Shown: positions 8,267 to 18,582 of the stretch, in pieces
Layout: the number at the start of each line of letters is the position of its first letter
How positions within the stretch are numbered: the stretch's first letter is position 1
Assembly (NCBI GenBank): GCA_024742415.1
Contig: JANSYN010000012.1
Span: 1 to 64,000, forward strand
From: Gammaproteobacteria bacterium
Lineage (GTDB): Bacteria > Pseudomonadota > Gammaproteobacteria > Pseudomonadales > Halieaceae
Length of the DNA stretch: 64,000 nucleotides
Direction: 5' to 3'
The notes under the pieces: model-generated
The model's input: the letters and a program-made list of their open reading frames with translations, nothing else
Told to the model about the DNA's origin: nothing
Database searches by the model: none
Position numbers and translations under genes: made by a program

Positions 8267-8674
8267 ATGCAAACCCGGCAGCAACAGAGCGACAAGAACC
8301 AGCGACTGTTCTCCATTTCCGAACTCGCTCAAGAATTTGGCATCACTACGCGCACCATCCGGTTTTATGAGGAAAAAGGCCTCATAGAACCGCGAAGGCA
8401 AGGCCAGAAGCGGCTGTACACCGCGGCTGATCGGGTTCGGATAAAACTGATATTGCGTGGCAAGCGGATCGGGATGACGCTGCAGGAAAGTGCCGAGGTG
8501 ATCGACTTGTATGATCCCGAGCGCAATAACAGGCAGCAATTGCATGCCCTGATCACCAAAATCGAGCACCGCAGAAGCACCCTCTTACAGCAAAAACGCG
8601 ATATTGACGACATGCTCGCAGGGCTGGATGAGGTACAGGAAGTATGCGAAACCGCACTGGCCAACCATTCCTGA
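8267..8674 (+). CDS. liuR: MerR-family regulator of leucine/isovalerate catabolism
   Basis: 135 aa. Residues 13-80 form the MerR winged helix (FSISELAQEFGITTRTIRFY, then EEKGLIEPRR), followed by a C-terminal dimerisation coiled coil. It is the first gene of the plus-strand liu cluster and sits just downstream of a palindrome that fills the promoter spacer, consistent with autoregulation and control of the whole operon. The effector is presumably a branched-chain acyl-CoA; that is inference from the family. Assignment to LiuR rests on MerR type plus location. Confidence 0.9.
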   Translation: MQTRQQQSDKNQRLFSISELAQEFGITTRTIRFYEEKGLIEPRRQGQKRLYTAADRVRIKLILRGKRIGMTLQESAEVIDLYDPERNNRQQLHALITKIEHRRSTLLQQKRDIDDMLAGLDEVQEVCETALANHS

Positions 8675-8745
8675 GCCGGGACGTCTTGCCGCCGCACTGA
8701 CCCGGAAACGACACAAGCAACTCCAATTAGCCAAGGACACTACCC

Positions 8746-9915
8746 ATGAATGCTGCCTACCCCACCTTGAACTTCGGACTGGGCGAAGACATCGACATGC
8801 TGCGCGATGCGGTTTACCAGATGTGCCAGAAGGAGCTGGCACCGAGAGCCGCTGACATCGATAGAAACAATGACTTTCCAATGGATTTGTGGCGCAAATT
8901 TGGCGACATGGGCTTGCTGGGCATCACAATCGATGAGGCCTATGGCGGCAGCGGCATGGGTTATCTTGCCCATGCCGTGGTCATGGAAGAGATCAGTCGC
9001 GCTTCGGCCGCGGTCGGCCTCTCCTATGGAGCCTCCTCCAATCTGTGTATGAACCAGCTGAACAAGCACGGCAATGCCGCACAGAAACAGCGCTACCTGC
9101 CGAAACTGTGTTCCGGTGAGCACATCGGGGCCATGGCCATGTCAGAACCCAACGCCGGCTCCGACGTGGTCAGCATGAAGCTCAATGCCGTGCGCCGCGG
9201 TGATCACTATCTGCTTAACGGCAGCAAGATGTGGATCACCAATGGGCCGGATGCCCATGTCTATGTCGTGTACGCCAAGACCGACCCCGATGCAGGCTCC
9301 AAAGGGATTACTGCTTTCATTCTGGAGCGGGATTTTGTCGGTTTTTCGCGCTCACCAAAACTGGACAAGCTGGGTATGCGCGGCTCAAACACCTGTGAGC
9401 TGGTATTCAACGACTGCGAGGTCCCTGCAGAAAACGTGCTGCTCAATGAGGGCGATGGCGTCAGAATCCTGATGTCAGGCCTGGATTACGAACGCACCGT
9501 CTTGTCTGGCGGACCGGTGGGCATCATGCAGTCATGCGTGGACGAAGTGCTGCCCTACCTGCACGACAGGAAACAGTTTGGTCAGAGCATCGGAGAGTTT
9601 CAGCTCATGCAGGGCAAACTGGCGGATATGTACGCCGATCTGAACGCCTGTCGTGCCTATCTCTACGCGGTAGCCGCAGCCTGTGACCGCGGTGAAGAAA
9701 CCCGCCAGGATTGCGCTGCGGTGATTCTCTACACCGCAGAAAAAGCGACACAGATGGCTTTGCAGGCGATACAGGCACTGGGCGGTTTCGGGTATACGAA
9801 CGACGCAAACACGGGACGCCTGCTGCGCGATGCAAAGCTGTATGAGATTGGCGCCGGTACCTCGGAGATCCGACGCATGCTGATCGGCCGGGAACTGTTT
9901 AACGCGACCAAATAG
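8746..9915 (+). CDS. liuA: Isovaleryl-CoA dehydrogenase
   Basis: FAD enzyme oxidising isovaleryl-CoA to 3-methylcrotonyl-CoA and passing electrons to ETF. 389 aa, normal for acyl-CoA dehydrogenases. Visible: [16 protein letters not shown] and [17 protein letters not shown] (FAD/acyl site), and [13 protein letters not shown], which carries the catalytic Glu at the position specific to isovaleryl-CoA dehydrogenases. The C-terminal [16 protein letters not shown] is the acyl-CoA dehydrogenase signature. AAGGA Shine-Dalgarno precedes ATG 8746. Second gene of the liu operon. Confidence 0.96.
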   Translation: MNAAYPTLNFGLGEDIDMLRDAVYQMCQKELAPRAADIDRNNDFPMDLWRKFGDMGLLGITIDEAYGGSGMGYLAHAVVMEEISRASAAVGLSYGASSNLCMNQLNKHGNAAQKQRYLPKLCSGEHIGAMAMSEPNAGSDVVSMKLNAVRRGDHYLLNGSKMWITNGPDAHVYVVYAKTDPDAGSKGITAFILERDFVGFSRSPKLDKLGMRGSNTCELVFNDCEVPAENVLLNEGDGVRILMSGLDYERTVLSGGPVGIMQSCVDEVLPYLHDRKQFGQSIGEFQLMQGKLADMYADLNACRAYLYAVAAACDRGEETRQDCAAVILYTAEKATQMALQAIQALGGFGYTNDANTGRLLRDAKLYEIGAGTSEIRRMLIGRELFNATK

Positions 9916-9926
9916 CGGAGACTGCA

Positions 9927-11534
9927 ATGTCCGTTCTGAAATCACGCATCAACACTCGCGACAGCGCTTTCGCTGAAAACCGCGACGCAATGCAGGCACA
10001 GGTCGATGACCTGCGCCAGCTGGCACAGACCATCAGCCAGGGTGGAGGCGAACAAGCTCAGCAGCGACACACTGCACGCGGCAAACTGCTCCCTCGCCAA
10101 CGGCTCGAAGCACTGCTCGACCCTGGCTCGCCCTTTCTCGAACTGTCCCAATTGGCCGCCTATCGCGTCTATAACGACGACGTGCCCGCCGCGGGCATTA
10201 TCACTGGCATCGGTCGTGTTGCAGGACAGGAGTGCATGATCTTTATCAATGACGCCACCGTTAAAGGCGGTACTTACTATCCGCTTACGGTCAAGAAACA
10301 GGGCCGCGCGCAAGTCATTGCCGATGAAAATCATTTGCCATGCCTGTACCTGGTCGACTCTGGCGGGGCGTTTCTCCCTTTACAGGATGAGGTATTTCCG
10401 GATCGCGAGCATTTTGGCCATGCCTTTTTCAATCAGGCGCGCATGTCCGCAAAAGGCATTCCACAGATTGCAGCGGTGCTTGGCTCCTGCACCGCCGGCG
10501 GCGCCTACCTGCCCGCCATGGCGGATGAATCGATTATCGTAAAACATCAGGGCACGATTTTTCTGGGCGGGCCACCACTGGTCAAGGCCGCAACCGGCGA
10601 GGTCGTCAGCGCTGAAGAGCTCGGGGGGGCCGACGTTCACTGTCGCACATCAGGCGTTACCGACCACTACGCCAACAATGATCACCACGCCCTGCAGCTC
10701 ATGCGGAATGCGGTTGCTCGCCTCAACCGCACGGGGCACACGCAACTGGATACTCGTGCAAGCGTCAAGCCGCTGTTTCCCATAGAAGACATCTATGGCG
10801 TGATCCCCAAAGACGCCAGGCAACCCTACGATGTGCGCGAAGTGATCGCGCGCATCGTGGACGGCTCTGAGTTCGATGAGTTCAAGGCGCTGTTCGGTGA
10901 GACACTGGTGTGCGGTTTTGCTCGCATTCACGGCTATCCGGTCGGCATTGTGGCAAACAACGGCATTTTGTTTGGGGATTCCGCCGTGAAGGGTGCGCAC
11001 TTTATCGAGTTGTGCGCACAGCGCAAAATTCCGCTTGTTTTCCTGCAGAACATTACCGGCTTTATGGTCGGGAAACAGTACGAGGCCAGCGGCATAGCAC
11101 GTCATGGTGCAAAGATGGTGCATGCTGTGGCCTGCGCCAACGTCCCCAAGTTCACCATCATCATCGGGGGTTCATTCGGTGCAGGCAACTACGCTATGTG
11201 CGGTCGAGCCTATGACCCACGCTTTCTGTTTATGTGGCCGAATGCGCGTATCTCTGTGATGGGCGGCGAGCAGGCTGCGGGTGTGCTGGCCACTGTAAAA
11301 CAGGATCAGCTGGCACGTTCGCAGGCATCCATGACCCCTGAAGAAGAGGCAGCGTTCAAACAACCCATCATTGACCAGTACGAGCACCAGGGTCATCCCT
11401 ACTATGCCTCTGCACGACTGTGGGACGACGGCGTCATCGACCCGGCTGATACACGCAGAATCCTCGGTTTGTGTATTTCCGCCTCACTCAACGCACCCAT
11501 TGAAGACTCTCGCTTTGGCGTATTCAGGATGTAA
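9927..11534 (+). CDS. liuB: Methylcrotonyl-CoA carboxylase, carboxyltransferase (beta) subunit
   Basis: Transfers CO2 from carboxybiotin to 3-methylcrotonyl-CoA, giving 3-methylglutaconyl-CoA; works with LiuD. 535 aa, the usual length. It has the crotonase-like halves of acyl-CoA carboxyltransferases: [35 protein letters not shown] and the C-terminal [20 protein letters not shown]. The ending ([18 protein letters not shown]) is typical of MCC beta. It follows liuA by 11 bases and precedes liuC by 2. Confidence 0.96.
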   Translation: MSVLKSRINTRDSAFAENRDAMQAQVDDLRQLAQTISQGGGEQAQQRHTARGKLLPRQRLEALLDPGSPFLELSQLAAYRVYNDDVPAAGIITGIGRVAGQECMIFINDATVKGGTYYPLTVKKQGRAQVIADENHLPCLYLVDSGGAFLPLQDEVFPDREHFGHAFFNQARMSAKGIPQIAAVLGSCTAGGAYLPAMADESIIVKHQGTIFLGGPPLVKAATGEVVSAEELGGADVHCRTSGVTDHYANNDHHALQLMRNAVARLNRTGHTQLDTRASVKPLFPIEDIYGVIPKDARQPYDVREVIARIVDGSEFDEFKALFGETLVCGFARIHGYPVGIVANNGILFGDSAVKGAHFIELCAQRKIPLVFLQNITGFMVGKQYEASGIARHGAKMVHAVACANVPKFTIIIGGSFGAGNYAMCGRAYDPRFLFMWPNARISVMGGEQAAGVLATVKQDQLARSQASMTPEEEAAFKQPIIDQYEHQGHPYYASARLWDDGVIDPADTRRILGLCISASLNAPIEDSRFGVFRM

Positions 11535-11536
11535 CC

Positions 11537-12328
11537 ATGACTAAAGCTGCTGTACACCTGGGCGTCGATCACCGCGGCATCGCCACCGTGACATTACACA
11601 GGCCAGAAAAACACAACGCCTTTGACGACATTATCATCGCGCAACTGCACAAAACGTTCGACACGATTGCCGCAGATTCCAGCGTGTGTGCCGTTGTACT
11701 GGCAAGCCAGGGCAAGAGTTTTTCAGCCGGCGCAGATCTTGGCTGGATGCAACGCATGGCTGACTATGACTACGTCGCCAACCTGGCCGATGCGCGGGCA
11801 CTGGCGGAAATGCTGCATGCGCTATATAGCCTTCCACAACCCACTATCGCCCGTGTTCAGGGCGCGGCGTTCGGTGGTGCAGTTGGCCTGGTAAGCTGCT
11901 GCGATATGGCAGTCGCCAGCACCGAGGCAAGTTTTAGTCTGTCGGAAGTGAAGATCGGCCTGATTCCAGCGACTATCAGCCCCTATGTCATCAGGGCGAT
12001 TGGCGAACGGGCGGCTCGCAGGTTTTTTGTTACCGGTGAACGCTTTGACAGCGCGCAAGCACTACAGATCGGTTTGATTAGCCACGTCTCCAGTGCCGAG
12101 AATCTCGACAACGCGCTTGAGGCAGTGCTGCAACAGTTACTTAACAACGGACCTAGTGCCATGCGCGCCAGCAAGCAGCTGGTCAGCGATGTATCCGGAC
12201 GAACAATCGACCAGGCCTTGCTCGACGAGACTTGCCAGCGCATCGCGGCGATTCGCGTTTCACAGGAAGGGCAGGAAGGACTCAAAGCCTTCTTGCAAAA
12301 ACGCAGCCCGCAATGGCAGAAGGATTGA
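11537..12328 (+). CDS. liuC: Methylglutaconyl-CoA hydratase (enoyl-CoA hydratase family)
   Basis: Hydrates 3-methylglutaconyl-CoA to HMG-CoA. 263 aa crotonase fold. The oxyanion-hole segments are SAGADLGWMQRMA and GAAFGGAVGLVSCCDMAVAS. The SEVKIGLIPATISPYV stretch holds the catalytic Glu region. Position between liuB and liuD, rather than sequence alone, fixes the substrate. Both intergenic gaps are a few bases, so it is co-transcribed. Confidence 0.94.
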   Translation: MTKAAVHLGVDHRGIATVTLHRPEKHNAFDDIIIAQLHKTFDTIAADSSVCAVVLASQGKSFSAGADLGWMQRMADYDYVANLADARALAEMLHALYSLPQPTIARVQGAAFGGAVGLVSCCDMAVASTEASFSLSEVKIGLIPATISPYVIRAIGERAARRFFVTGERFDSAQALQIGLISHVSSAENLDNALEAVLQQLLNNGPSAMRASKQLVSDVSGRTIDQALLDETCQRIAAIRVSQEGQEGLKAFLQKRSPQWQKD

Positions 12329-12332
12329 CCCT

Positions 12333-14324
12333 ATGTTCAAGAAGATTCTCATCGCCAACCGTGGAGAGATCGCCTGCAGAATCATGCGCACTGCGCGCGA
12401 ACTGGGCGTTCACACCGTTGCGGTGTACTCCGACGCTGATCGCAACGCGCTGCATGTCGAGCAAGCTGATGATACAGTCTACATTGGGGCAGCAGCTGCG
12501 CAGGAGTCTTACCTGCAGGCCGGCCGCATTATAGACGCAGCGCTGACCACCGGCGCCCAGGCCATTCATCCCGGCTACGGATTTTTGTCGGAAAATGCCA
12601 GTTTCGCCAGAGCCTGCCAGGAAGCAGGGCTGGTATTTATCGGGCCACCAGCAAGCGCAATTGATGCCATGGGGTCCAAGTCGGCCGCCAAACGGATTAT
12701 GCAGGACGCCGGTGTGCCACTGATACCCGGATACCACGGTGATGACCAAAGCCCTGAGATATTGCGCGGCGCAGCTCAGGAGATGGGCTACCCGGTGCTG
12801 CTCAAAGCGAGCGCGGGCGGCGGCGGCAAAGGCATGCGCCAGGTGTGGTCTGGCGCCGAGTTTGACCAGGCGCTGGCGGCCGCGCGCCGCGAGGCCATGG
12901 CCAGTTTCGGCGACGACCACATGCTGGTGGAGAAATACCTGACCAAGCCGAGACACGTTGAGATACAGGTGTTTTTCGATAACCAGGGCAATGGTGTCTA
13001 CCTCGCCGAGCGCGATTGTTCAGTACAACGACGACACCAGAAGATCATCGAGGAGGCGCCAGCCCCCGGCCTTTCACCGGCCCTGCGCAAAGCCATGGGC
13101 GAGTCTGCCGTTACAGCGGCCGCCGCGATCGACTACTGCGGCGCGGGTACTGTCGAGTTCCTGCTGGACGAAGATGACACTTTCTATTTCATGGAGATGA
13201 ACACGCGCCTGCAGGTGGAGCATCCGGTAACAGAGATGGTAACAGGGCAAGACCTTGTTGCATGGCAACTACAGGTTGCCAGTGGACAAGCGCTGCCATT
13301 GCAGCAAGATCAGATTACCGTCAGAGGCCATGCTTTCGAAGCGCGCATCTATGCTGAAGATCCGCTGAACGATTTCCTTCCCGCCACCGGACCATTGGAC
13401 TACCTGTACACACCCTCGCCATCACCCCATGTTCGCATCGACTCCGGCGTCCGACAGGGGGACGAGGTCAGCGTGTACTATGACCCGATGATCGCCAAGC
13501 TGGTCACCTGGGATAGCAATCGCGAGCGCGCCCTTGCCCGCCTGGCCAGCGCCCTGTCGGACTTTCATATTGCCGGCACAGCAACCAACATCGCGTTTCT
13601 TTACCAGGTGGCAACGCACGATGCCTTTATTCAAGCACAGTTGGATACCGGATTTGTCGCACTACACCGCGAGGCATTGCTCGCCCCGCACGCGCCAGCG
13701 CTGGAGTTTTCCCTGCCGGCAGCGGCACTGGCCTTATTGCTGCTTAAGCATCAAGCGCAGCAGCGCTGCGCGGATGCCAGCGAGTCACCATGGAACGATA
13801 CAGGCACATGGCGGATGAACCTTCCGCGCACAAGCCAGATCCACGTGGCGCTGGATGGCATTCAGTACAGTGTCGAGATCGAGCAGTCTGGACAGGGCTA
13901 CCGGTTGACTGGCGCCAACCTTGACATCACGGCCGGGGCCAGCCTGCGCGGGGATTTGCTTTGCCTGGATATTGACGGGATTCGCCACAGGTTGCGTCTG
14001 GGCATTGCCGCAACAGGCTGCGCACTCTATGGCAGTATGGGCAGTATCAGCTTTCACGAAATTGCCCCGGATACCGGGGTCAGCGATCAAACCGATACAG
14101 AAGGACAACTCACAGCCCCCATGAACGGCACTATCGTTACCCTGCTGGTCGCGCCCGGCGAGCCTGTCGAGGCCGATCAGCCATTGCTGATTATGGAGGC
14201 GATGAAAATGGAACACACGATCAGGGCACCTGCGGCCGGTATCGTTACAGCACACTTTTTTGCACCCGGTGACCTGGTCGATGGCGGCGCCCAACTCGTA
14301 GCGTTCGAACCTGCACAGGACTGA
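12333..14324 (+). CDS. liuD: Methylcrotonyl-CoA carboxylase, biotin carboxylase/carrier (alpha) subunit
   Basis: ATP-dependent carboxylation of protein-bound biotin. 663 aa starting MFKKILIANRGEIACRI at ATG 12333; a longer open frame upstream overlaps liuC and is not used. AGAAGGA lies before the start. The biotin carboxylase domain (about 1-450) has the glycine-rich loop KASAGGGGKGMR and EMNTRLQVEHPVTE. The C-terminal carrier domain has the biotin-acceptor lysine in MEAMKMEHTIRAP. Biotinylation would be done by BirA encoded about 4 kb upstream. Confidence 0.97.
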   Translation: MFKKILIANRGEIACRIMRTARELGVHTVAVYSDADRNALHVEQADDTVYIGAAAAQESYLQAGRIIDAALTTGAQAIHPGYGFLSENASFARACQEAGLVFIGPPASAIDAMGSKSAAKRIMQDAGVPLIPGYHGDDQSPEILRGAAQEMGYPVLLKASAGGGGKGMRQVWSGAEFDQALAAARREAMASFGDDHMLVEKYLTKPRHVEIQVFFDNQGNGVYLAERDCSVQRRHQKIIEEAPAPGLSPALRKAMGESAVTAAAAIDYCGAGTVEFLLDEDDTFYFMEMNTRLQVEHPVTEMVTGQDLVAWQLQVASGQALPLQQDQITVRGHAFEARIYAEDPLNDFLPATGPLDYLYTPSPSPHVRIDSGVRQGDEVSVYYDPMIAKLVTWDSNRERALARLASALSDFHIAGTATNIAFLYQVATHDAFIQAQLDTGFVALHREALLAPHAPALEFSLPAAALALLLLKHQAQQRCADASESPWNDTGTWRMNLPRTSQIHVALDGIQYSVEIEQSGQGYRLTGANLDITAGASLRGDLLCLDIDGIRHRLRLGIAATGCALYGSMGSISFHEIAPDTGVSDQTDTEGQLTAPMNGTIVTLLVAPGEPVEADQPLLIMEAMKMEHTIRAPAAGIVTAHFFAPGDLVDGGAQLVAFEPAQD

Positions 14325-14330
14325 CTATCC

Positions 14331-15242
14331 GTGAAACTACCCCAACACGTTGCCATTGTAGAAGTCGGGCCACGCGATGGACTGCAGAATGAGGCGCAGA
14401 CCATCGCACTGGCAGACAAGGTCGCCCTGATTGAGAACCTGGCCACGGCGGGCCTCACCCGAATCGAAGCAGGCAGCTTCGTAAACCCCCGGTGGGTACC
14501 GCAAATGGCAGACAGCGCGGATGTCTTCGCGGCCATTGAGCGCAGACCCGGGGTCAGTTATCGCGCGCTGACACCCAATTTACAGGGCTTTGAAGCGGCC
14601 GTCGCCGCCGGAGCAGATGAAGTGGGCATTTTTGCTGCCGCCTCGGAGGCTTTCTCACAGAAGAACATCAACTGCTCTATTGCCCAAAGCCTGCAAAGGT
14701 TCGAGAAGGTAATGCAGGCCGCACAGGAGCACGGCATCGCAGTGCGCGGTTATGTGTCGTGCGTGCTGGGCTGCCCTGTGCGGGGCAAGATGGTGCCCAC
14801 ACAGGTCGCTCCCGTGGTTGGAGCGCTGCTGGACATGGGCTGCTACGAAGTTTCACTGGGCGATACGATAGGCACCGGCACCGCCGGTACAATGCAACAG
14901 CTGCTGGATGAACTCCTTCCGCGCTTTGGTGCGGACGCACTCGCCGTGCACTGCCATGACACATATGGCCAGGCGCTAAGTAATATCCTCGTTGCGCTTC
15001 AAAACGGCATATCCACCGTCGACTCCTCGGTGGCTGGACTGGGTGGATGTCCCTATGCGCAAGGGGCGACCGGTAACGTTGCCACTGAAGACGTCGTCTA
15101 CATGCTCAACGGCTGCGGCGTCGACTGCGGTGTTGATCTGGCCGAGTTACTGCGCGCAGGCGCAGCGATATCAGTGGCCCTGGGACGCCCACCGGTGTCT
15201 CGGGCGGCTGTGGCGCTCGCCGTACAGTCTGCGCCAATTTGA
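14331..15242 (+). CDS. liuE: Hydroxymethylglutaryl-CoA lyase
   Basis: Cleaves HMG-CoA to acetoacetate and acetyl-CoA, the last step of the pathway. 303 aa TIM barrel of the HMGL/homocitrate-synthase family. Visible: [12 protein letters not shown] (metal and substrate Asp/Arg), [10 protein letters not shown], the metal ligands in [11 protein letters not shown], and the active-site Cys in [14 protein letters not shown]. Starts with GTG 14331, six bases after liuD. No acetoacetate-activating gene follows, so that step must be encoded elsewhere. Confidence 0.96.
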   Translation: MKLPQHVAIVEVGPRDGLQNEAQTIALADKVALIENLATAGLTRIEAGSFVNPRWVPQMADSADVFAAIERRPGVSYRALTPNLQGFEAAVAAGADEVGIFAAASEAFSQKNINCSIAQSLQRFEKVMQAAQEHGIAVRGYVSCVLGCPVRGKMVPTQVAPVVGALLDMGCYEVSLGDTIGTGTAGTMQQLLDELLPRFGADALAVHCHDTYGQALSNILVALQNGISTVDSSVAGLGGCPYAQGATGNVATEDVVYMLNGCGVDCGVDLAELLRAGAAISVALGRPPVSRAAVALAVQSAPI

Positions 15243-15261
15243 CTGACTGCGCACTCGTATA

Positions 15262-15290
15262 TTGACACTTGCATGGTATTACAACGTAAT
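15262..15290 (+). promoter_or_regulatory. Putative sigma-70 promoter of the small membrane protein gene
   Basis: TTGACA (15262-15267), a 17-base spacer, then CGTAAT (15285-15290). The predicted start is about 20 bases before the GTG at 15317. The spacer and -10 contain an ATTAC/GTAAT inverted repeat, and ACGTAAT recurs about 24 bases further on, so a regulator may bind here. No protein assignment is possible. Confidence 0.6.
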
Positions 15291-15316
15291 GTCACATTAT
15301 TCCAAACGTAATCGCC

Positions 15317-15694
15317 GTGAAACGCCCAGCAGAAAAAACCAATCGCAAACTGCGCGTCTTTACTGGCTGCCTGATTACCGCCGCCGGCAGCGGTCTTGTC
15401 GCAGCCCTGTGGTTTCGTGAACTCACCGCAGTAGCGGTGGTTGATGCCCTGCTTGGTGCTGTCTACCTGGTTATTGCTATCGGCGTTTTTGGTCAATCAC
15501 GCTTTAGTTTGTTCCTCGCCGGCCTCGTGCCTGCACTTGTAGCGGTTGTCGGCTTTTCAGCCCTGGAATCGCAGGGTGACCTGACGATTGCCGCTGCCAA
15601 CAGGTTAACCCAACTGCGAATCACCATCGACATCACCATTGCCGCGAGCGCCAGTATTGCGTTGTGGCGCGCACGCAAGCTTCCCAGCATATAA
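15317..15694 (+). CDS. Small hypothetical membrane protein
   Basis: 125 aa beginning at GTG with a basic N terminus (MKRPAEKTNRKLR). About four hydrophobic segments follow (roughly residues 15-33, 38-58, 62-80 and 100-117), with a short polar link containing ESQGD. No catalytic motif is visible. It has its own promoter downstream of the liu operon and precedes yaeQ by 13 bases, so the two may be co-transcribed. Function unknown; probably inner membrane. Confidence 0.65.
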   Translation: MKRPAEKTNRKLRVFTGCLITAAGSGLVAALWFRELTAVAVVDALLGAVYLVIAIGVFGQSRFSLFLAGLVPALVAVVGFSALESQGDLTIAAANRLTQLRITIDITIAASASIALWRARKLPSI

Positions 15695-15707
15695 GGTCAA
15701 CACTGTA

Positions 15708-16265
15708 ATGGCACTGAAACCAACAATCTTGAAGGCGCGAGTCAGCTTGTCAGACAGTGACCGTGGTGTTTTCGAAGACCTGGAACTGACGCTTGCACAA
15801 CACCCGTCGGAGAACCGCCAGCGCCTGATGGCGCGGCTGTTGGCCTACTGCCTGCAGTGGCAGCCTGCCCTGGAGTTTACCCGGGGTTTATCGACGACCG
15901 ATGAGCCCGACATCTGGCAATTGTCCGACGCCGGTGACATACAGCGCTGGATAGAAATAGGCCAGCCCGACAGTGCGCGCCTGCGCAAAGCTTGTGGACG
16001 TGCGCAGCAAGTCCTGGTGTTCGCTTATGCCAGCGGAGCAGACACGTGGTGGTCACTGAACAGGGAAAGCCTGGGCAAATTGCCGCGAACGCAGATATGG
16101 CAATTGAGTCACCCGGATATTGAAACTATCAGTACCGCGGTGATTGCGCGCAACATGCGCTTGAACATCAGCATCGTCGGTGGAACGATGTACATCGACA
16201 ATGGTGAACAGGCACTGGATACCGAACCGCAGCTTCTTTGGGAATCCAGGGAGGACGGCGCGTAA
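15708..16265 (+). CDS. yaeQ: YaeQ family protein
   Basis: 185 aa. Full-length match in character to YaeQ: the N terminus MALKPTILKARVSLSDSDRGVF, the central FTRGLSTTDEPDIWQL and the WIEIGQPDSARLRKACGRA segment, which resembles a PD-(D/E)xK nuclease core. In E. coli yaeQ can compensate for loss of the transcription factor RfaH; the biochemical activity is not established. ATG 15708 was chosen because upstream in-frame sequence belongs to the preceding gene. Confidence 0.88.
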   Translation: MALKPTILKARVSLSDSDRGVFEDLELTLAQHPSENRQRLMARLLAYCLQWQPALEFTRGLSTTDEPDIWQLSDAGDIQRWIEIGQPDSARLRKACGRAQQVLVFAYASGADTWWSLNRESLGKLPRTQIWQLSHPDIETISTAVIARNMRLNISIVGGTMYIDNGEQALDTEPQLLWESREDGA

Positions 16266-16292
16266 GCAGCGTCGCACCAGGGTTTCGGCAGT

Positions 16293-17531
16293 TTACCGCG
16301 CCGCTGCCTGCGCATGATTGCCAGACATCCGCCGTAACACCTGCAAAAAAAGCGCATTAACGACAAGGTATGCCAGCGTCGCCGGAACCAAATAACTACC
16401 CCCGTACAGCGCCACAAAATGCCACAGGGTGATGGCGACCAGGCCCAGTCGGAGCACTTCCAGTGCCCACATGCCAGCCGAGCGCCGGCCCTCCAGCCAC
16501 ATCGCGGTCAAGACCATTGTAAACAGCAGAAGGCCCCATAGCGCCACGCCTTGCCAGTATCCAAACTCATTGGCCTGCATCGTGGACAACACAACGACTG
16601 TCGCGAACAACTGGAAGAACGCATACACGCCGACTCTGCGATTAACGGGCGGATCAAACTTTTCGAAACTGGAAAGATCGTTCTTGTCACGCGGGAACCG
16701 TTCGGCAACATCCTGCGGCCGCCAGCCCGTGCGTGACACCCACACCCTGGCTTTGTCAGACCAGCGTCTGGTGTGCCAGGCATCCCGCGCCATATCAACA
16801 TAGATATGCGTCAACGCCTTGACCGGATTCCAGCTTTTCAGCGGGCCTCGAATTCCAAACACCACCGGCTGGTCGTCGAGCTCTTCCTGGTACGTACCAA
16901 AAACCCTGTCCCAGATAATGAACAGACCACCATAGTTTTTGTCCAGATACTCATCATTCTGGGCGTGGTGCACGCGATGGTTTGAGGGGGTCACAAAGAT
17001 CCATTCATACCAGCCAAGCTTGCCGATATGTTCGGTGTGCACCCAGAACTGATAGATCAGATTAATGGAACCTACCGTAAGAACCACCTCAGCGGGAATA
17101 CCTGCCACGTACATGGGGATAAAAAATATCCAGCCCAACAGAAACCCTGTGCTGGTCTGTCGCAATGCGGTGGTTAGGTTGTAGTCTTCACTCTGGTGAT
17201 GAGCGACATGCGCCGCCCACAAAATCGTGCGCTCGTGACCCAGGCGGTGCAGCCAGTAGTAGCAAAAATCATACAGCACCATCGCCAGCACCCAGGTAAA
17301 CCAGTGCGTTGCATCAAGCAAAGACAGCGAGAAATGCGCTGTCACCAGGTAATAGATGTAACTGCCGATACCCAGTGTGACAAAGCGTCGGGCCTGGCTC
17401 AGCACCCCGAGAAACAAACTGCTGATACTGTCATTCAGACGATAGGTATTGCGTTGCTTGCGCACACCATAGGCCAGCTCCAGCACCATCGCCAGAATAA
17501 AAAACGGCGTGGCGTATACCACAAGGTTCAT
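16293..17531 (-). CDS. Sterol desaturase / fatty acid hydroxylase family membrane protein
   Basis: 412 aa di-iron membrane oxygenase of the family that includes alkylglycerol monooxygenase. The histidine clusters are present in order: HRLGHE, HVAHHQSE, HTEH and NHRVHHA (residues about 95-205). Hydrophobic segments surround them, and a C-terminal half adds three or four more membrane spans. Likely substrate is a lipid alkyl chain. It converges on yaeQ (27-base gap). Substrate cannot be read from sequence. Confidence 0.88.
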   Translation of the reverse strand: MNLVVYATPFFILAMVLELAYGVRKQRNTYRLNDSISSLFLGVLSQARRFVTLGIGSYIYYLVTAHFSLSLLDATHWFTWVLAMVLYDFCYYWLHRLGHERTILWAAHVAHHQSEDYNLTTALRQTSTGFLLGWIFFIPMYVAGIPAEVVLTVGSINLIYQFWVHTEHIGKLGWYEWIFVTPSNHRVHHAQNDEYLDKNYGGLFIIWDRVFGTYQEELDDQPVVFGIRGPLKSWNPVKALTHIYVDMARDAWHTRRWSDKARVWVSRTGWRPQDVAERFPRDKNDLSSFEKFDPPVNRRVGVYAFFQLFATVVVLSTMQANEFGYWQGVALWGLLLFTMVLTAMWLEGRRSAGMWALEVLRLGLVAITLWHFVALYGGSYLVPATLAYLVVNALFLQVLRRMSGNHAQAAAR

Positions 17532-17639
17532 CTGCGAACCGCCTCGAAGCGTATCGGCTGAACGGGATCGACGGCCAGCGCAAGCTGCGTGAAATGGTAC
17601 AGAGCTTTCATGTTTCGTTGCTGTTGCCAGCAGCCTCCA

Positions 17640-18272
17640 TTACTGCATCGAGTCAATAAACTCATCCGAACTTGCAATCGCCTTGCGCATCTGCGCGATC
17701 AGCGCTTCTATGTCGTTTTCGATGGAGCCAAACTCCACCTTGACTGAGGCCACAGCCTTGGCATTGAGATTGTGCTTCAGGTACATGACGTTGTCGCGCA
17801 TGGCGTCGAGCACAGGATCCATCCTGGCTTCAGATGCCCGCATCGCGGCAATCATCTGGTCATAGCGTTGACGTGTCTGCCGCAACTTTGCCTGGCTGTC
17901 GGACTTCAGTCGCGCATTACTATAGAGAGTTATCTCTTCCTGCCATTCTTCAAACAGCGCATTGGCGACATCGTCCACAGCATCGATGCGCTCGCTTACC
18001 TCGGCAGCGGCCTCAGCGGATTCTTCGTATTCACCTTCCAGTGCTTCGTACATCTCCTGCAGATCACCGCCGTCAAAGTTGACCAGTTCCGCAAGCTGGG
18101 CAAGCGCCGATTCAAACTGTTCCTGGGCGTCCTGCTGGGCATCGCGGGAATCCTCGACTCTATCCACGAGTATGTCCCGCTTGTGATACCCCATCTGCTC
18201 TGCCGCACTGTAATAGGCCGACTGGCAGCCCACCAATACTATCGCCATCAATGGCATGAGTAATTGCTTCAT
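17640..18272 (-). CDS. DUF2959 family lipoprotein
   Basis: 210 aa. The N terminus MKQLLMPLMAIVLVGCQSAYY is a lipoprotein signal with lipobox LVGC; Ser or Gln after the Cys suggests an outer-membrane destination. The mature part is highly acidic and coiled-coil-like, with repeated QDAQEQFESAL- and AAEVSERIDAV-type heptads. This pattern fits the uncharacterised DUF2959 family of marine gammaproteobacteria. No enzyme motif. Confidence 0.8.
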   Translation of the reverse strand: MKQLLMPLMAIVLVGCQSAYYSAAEQMGYHKRDILVDRVEDSRDAQQDAQEQFESALAQLAELVNFDGGDLQEMYEALEGEYEESAEAAAEVSERIDAVDDVANALFEEWQEEITLYSNARLKSDSQAKLRQTRQRYDQMIAAMRASEARMDPVLDAMRDNVMYLKHNLNAKAVASVKVEFGSIENDIEALIAQMRKAIASSDEFIDSMQ

Positions 18273-18368
18273 GTCGCTGTCCTTTTGACACGCAAAGATC
18301 GTAGAGCTCCTATTCTAGCCTGCCACCTGCTGAAAAGCAGCTTGCAGGCGCCGCCCTGTCGCTGCACT

Positions 18369-18424
18369 GGGCGCGACGCAGCCCATCAGGAGGATCAGGC
18401 TCTGCGTTGATGGGCTGGTCGCCC
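18369..18424. repeat. Long imperfect hairpin in the DUF2959-ogt intergenic region
   Basis: Arms CAGCCCATCA (18379-18388) and TGATGGGCTG (18408-18417) are perfectly complementary across a 19-base loop. The stem continues through GAC/GTC and GGGC/GCCC with small bulges on the left arm, giving about 17 paired bases. There is no T-run, and both flanking genes begin here, so it is not an ordinary terminator. Apart from this, the 310-base stretch 18273-18582 shows no gene. Confidence 0.6.
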
Positions 18425-18582
18425 AAGGCCCACAGCGCTATATTGGAAAGCAACCCCCGGTGCGCGTTGTACAAGTTGCTGGGAAAGGTTTGCACGCGGG
18501 TCAACCTGCATGAGCACCCGCACCGACACCCCGGCGGCCGTCATACTGGCACACCGCCCGCTGTTCAGAAGGAGCCTGCTGC

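Noticed and set aside
10650..11123. 157-codon open frame opposite liuB
   Set aside because: Shadow frame inside a full-length conserved gene.
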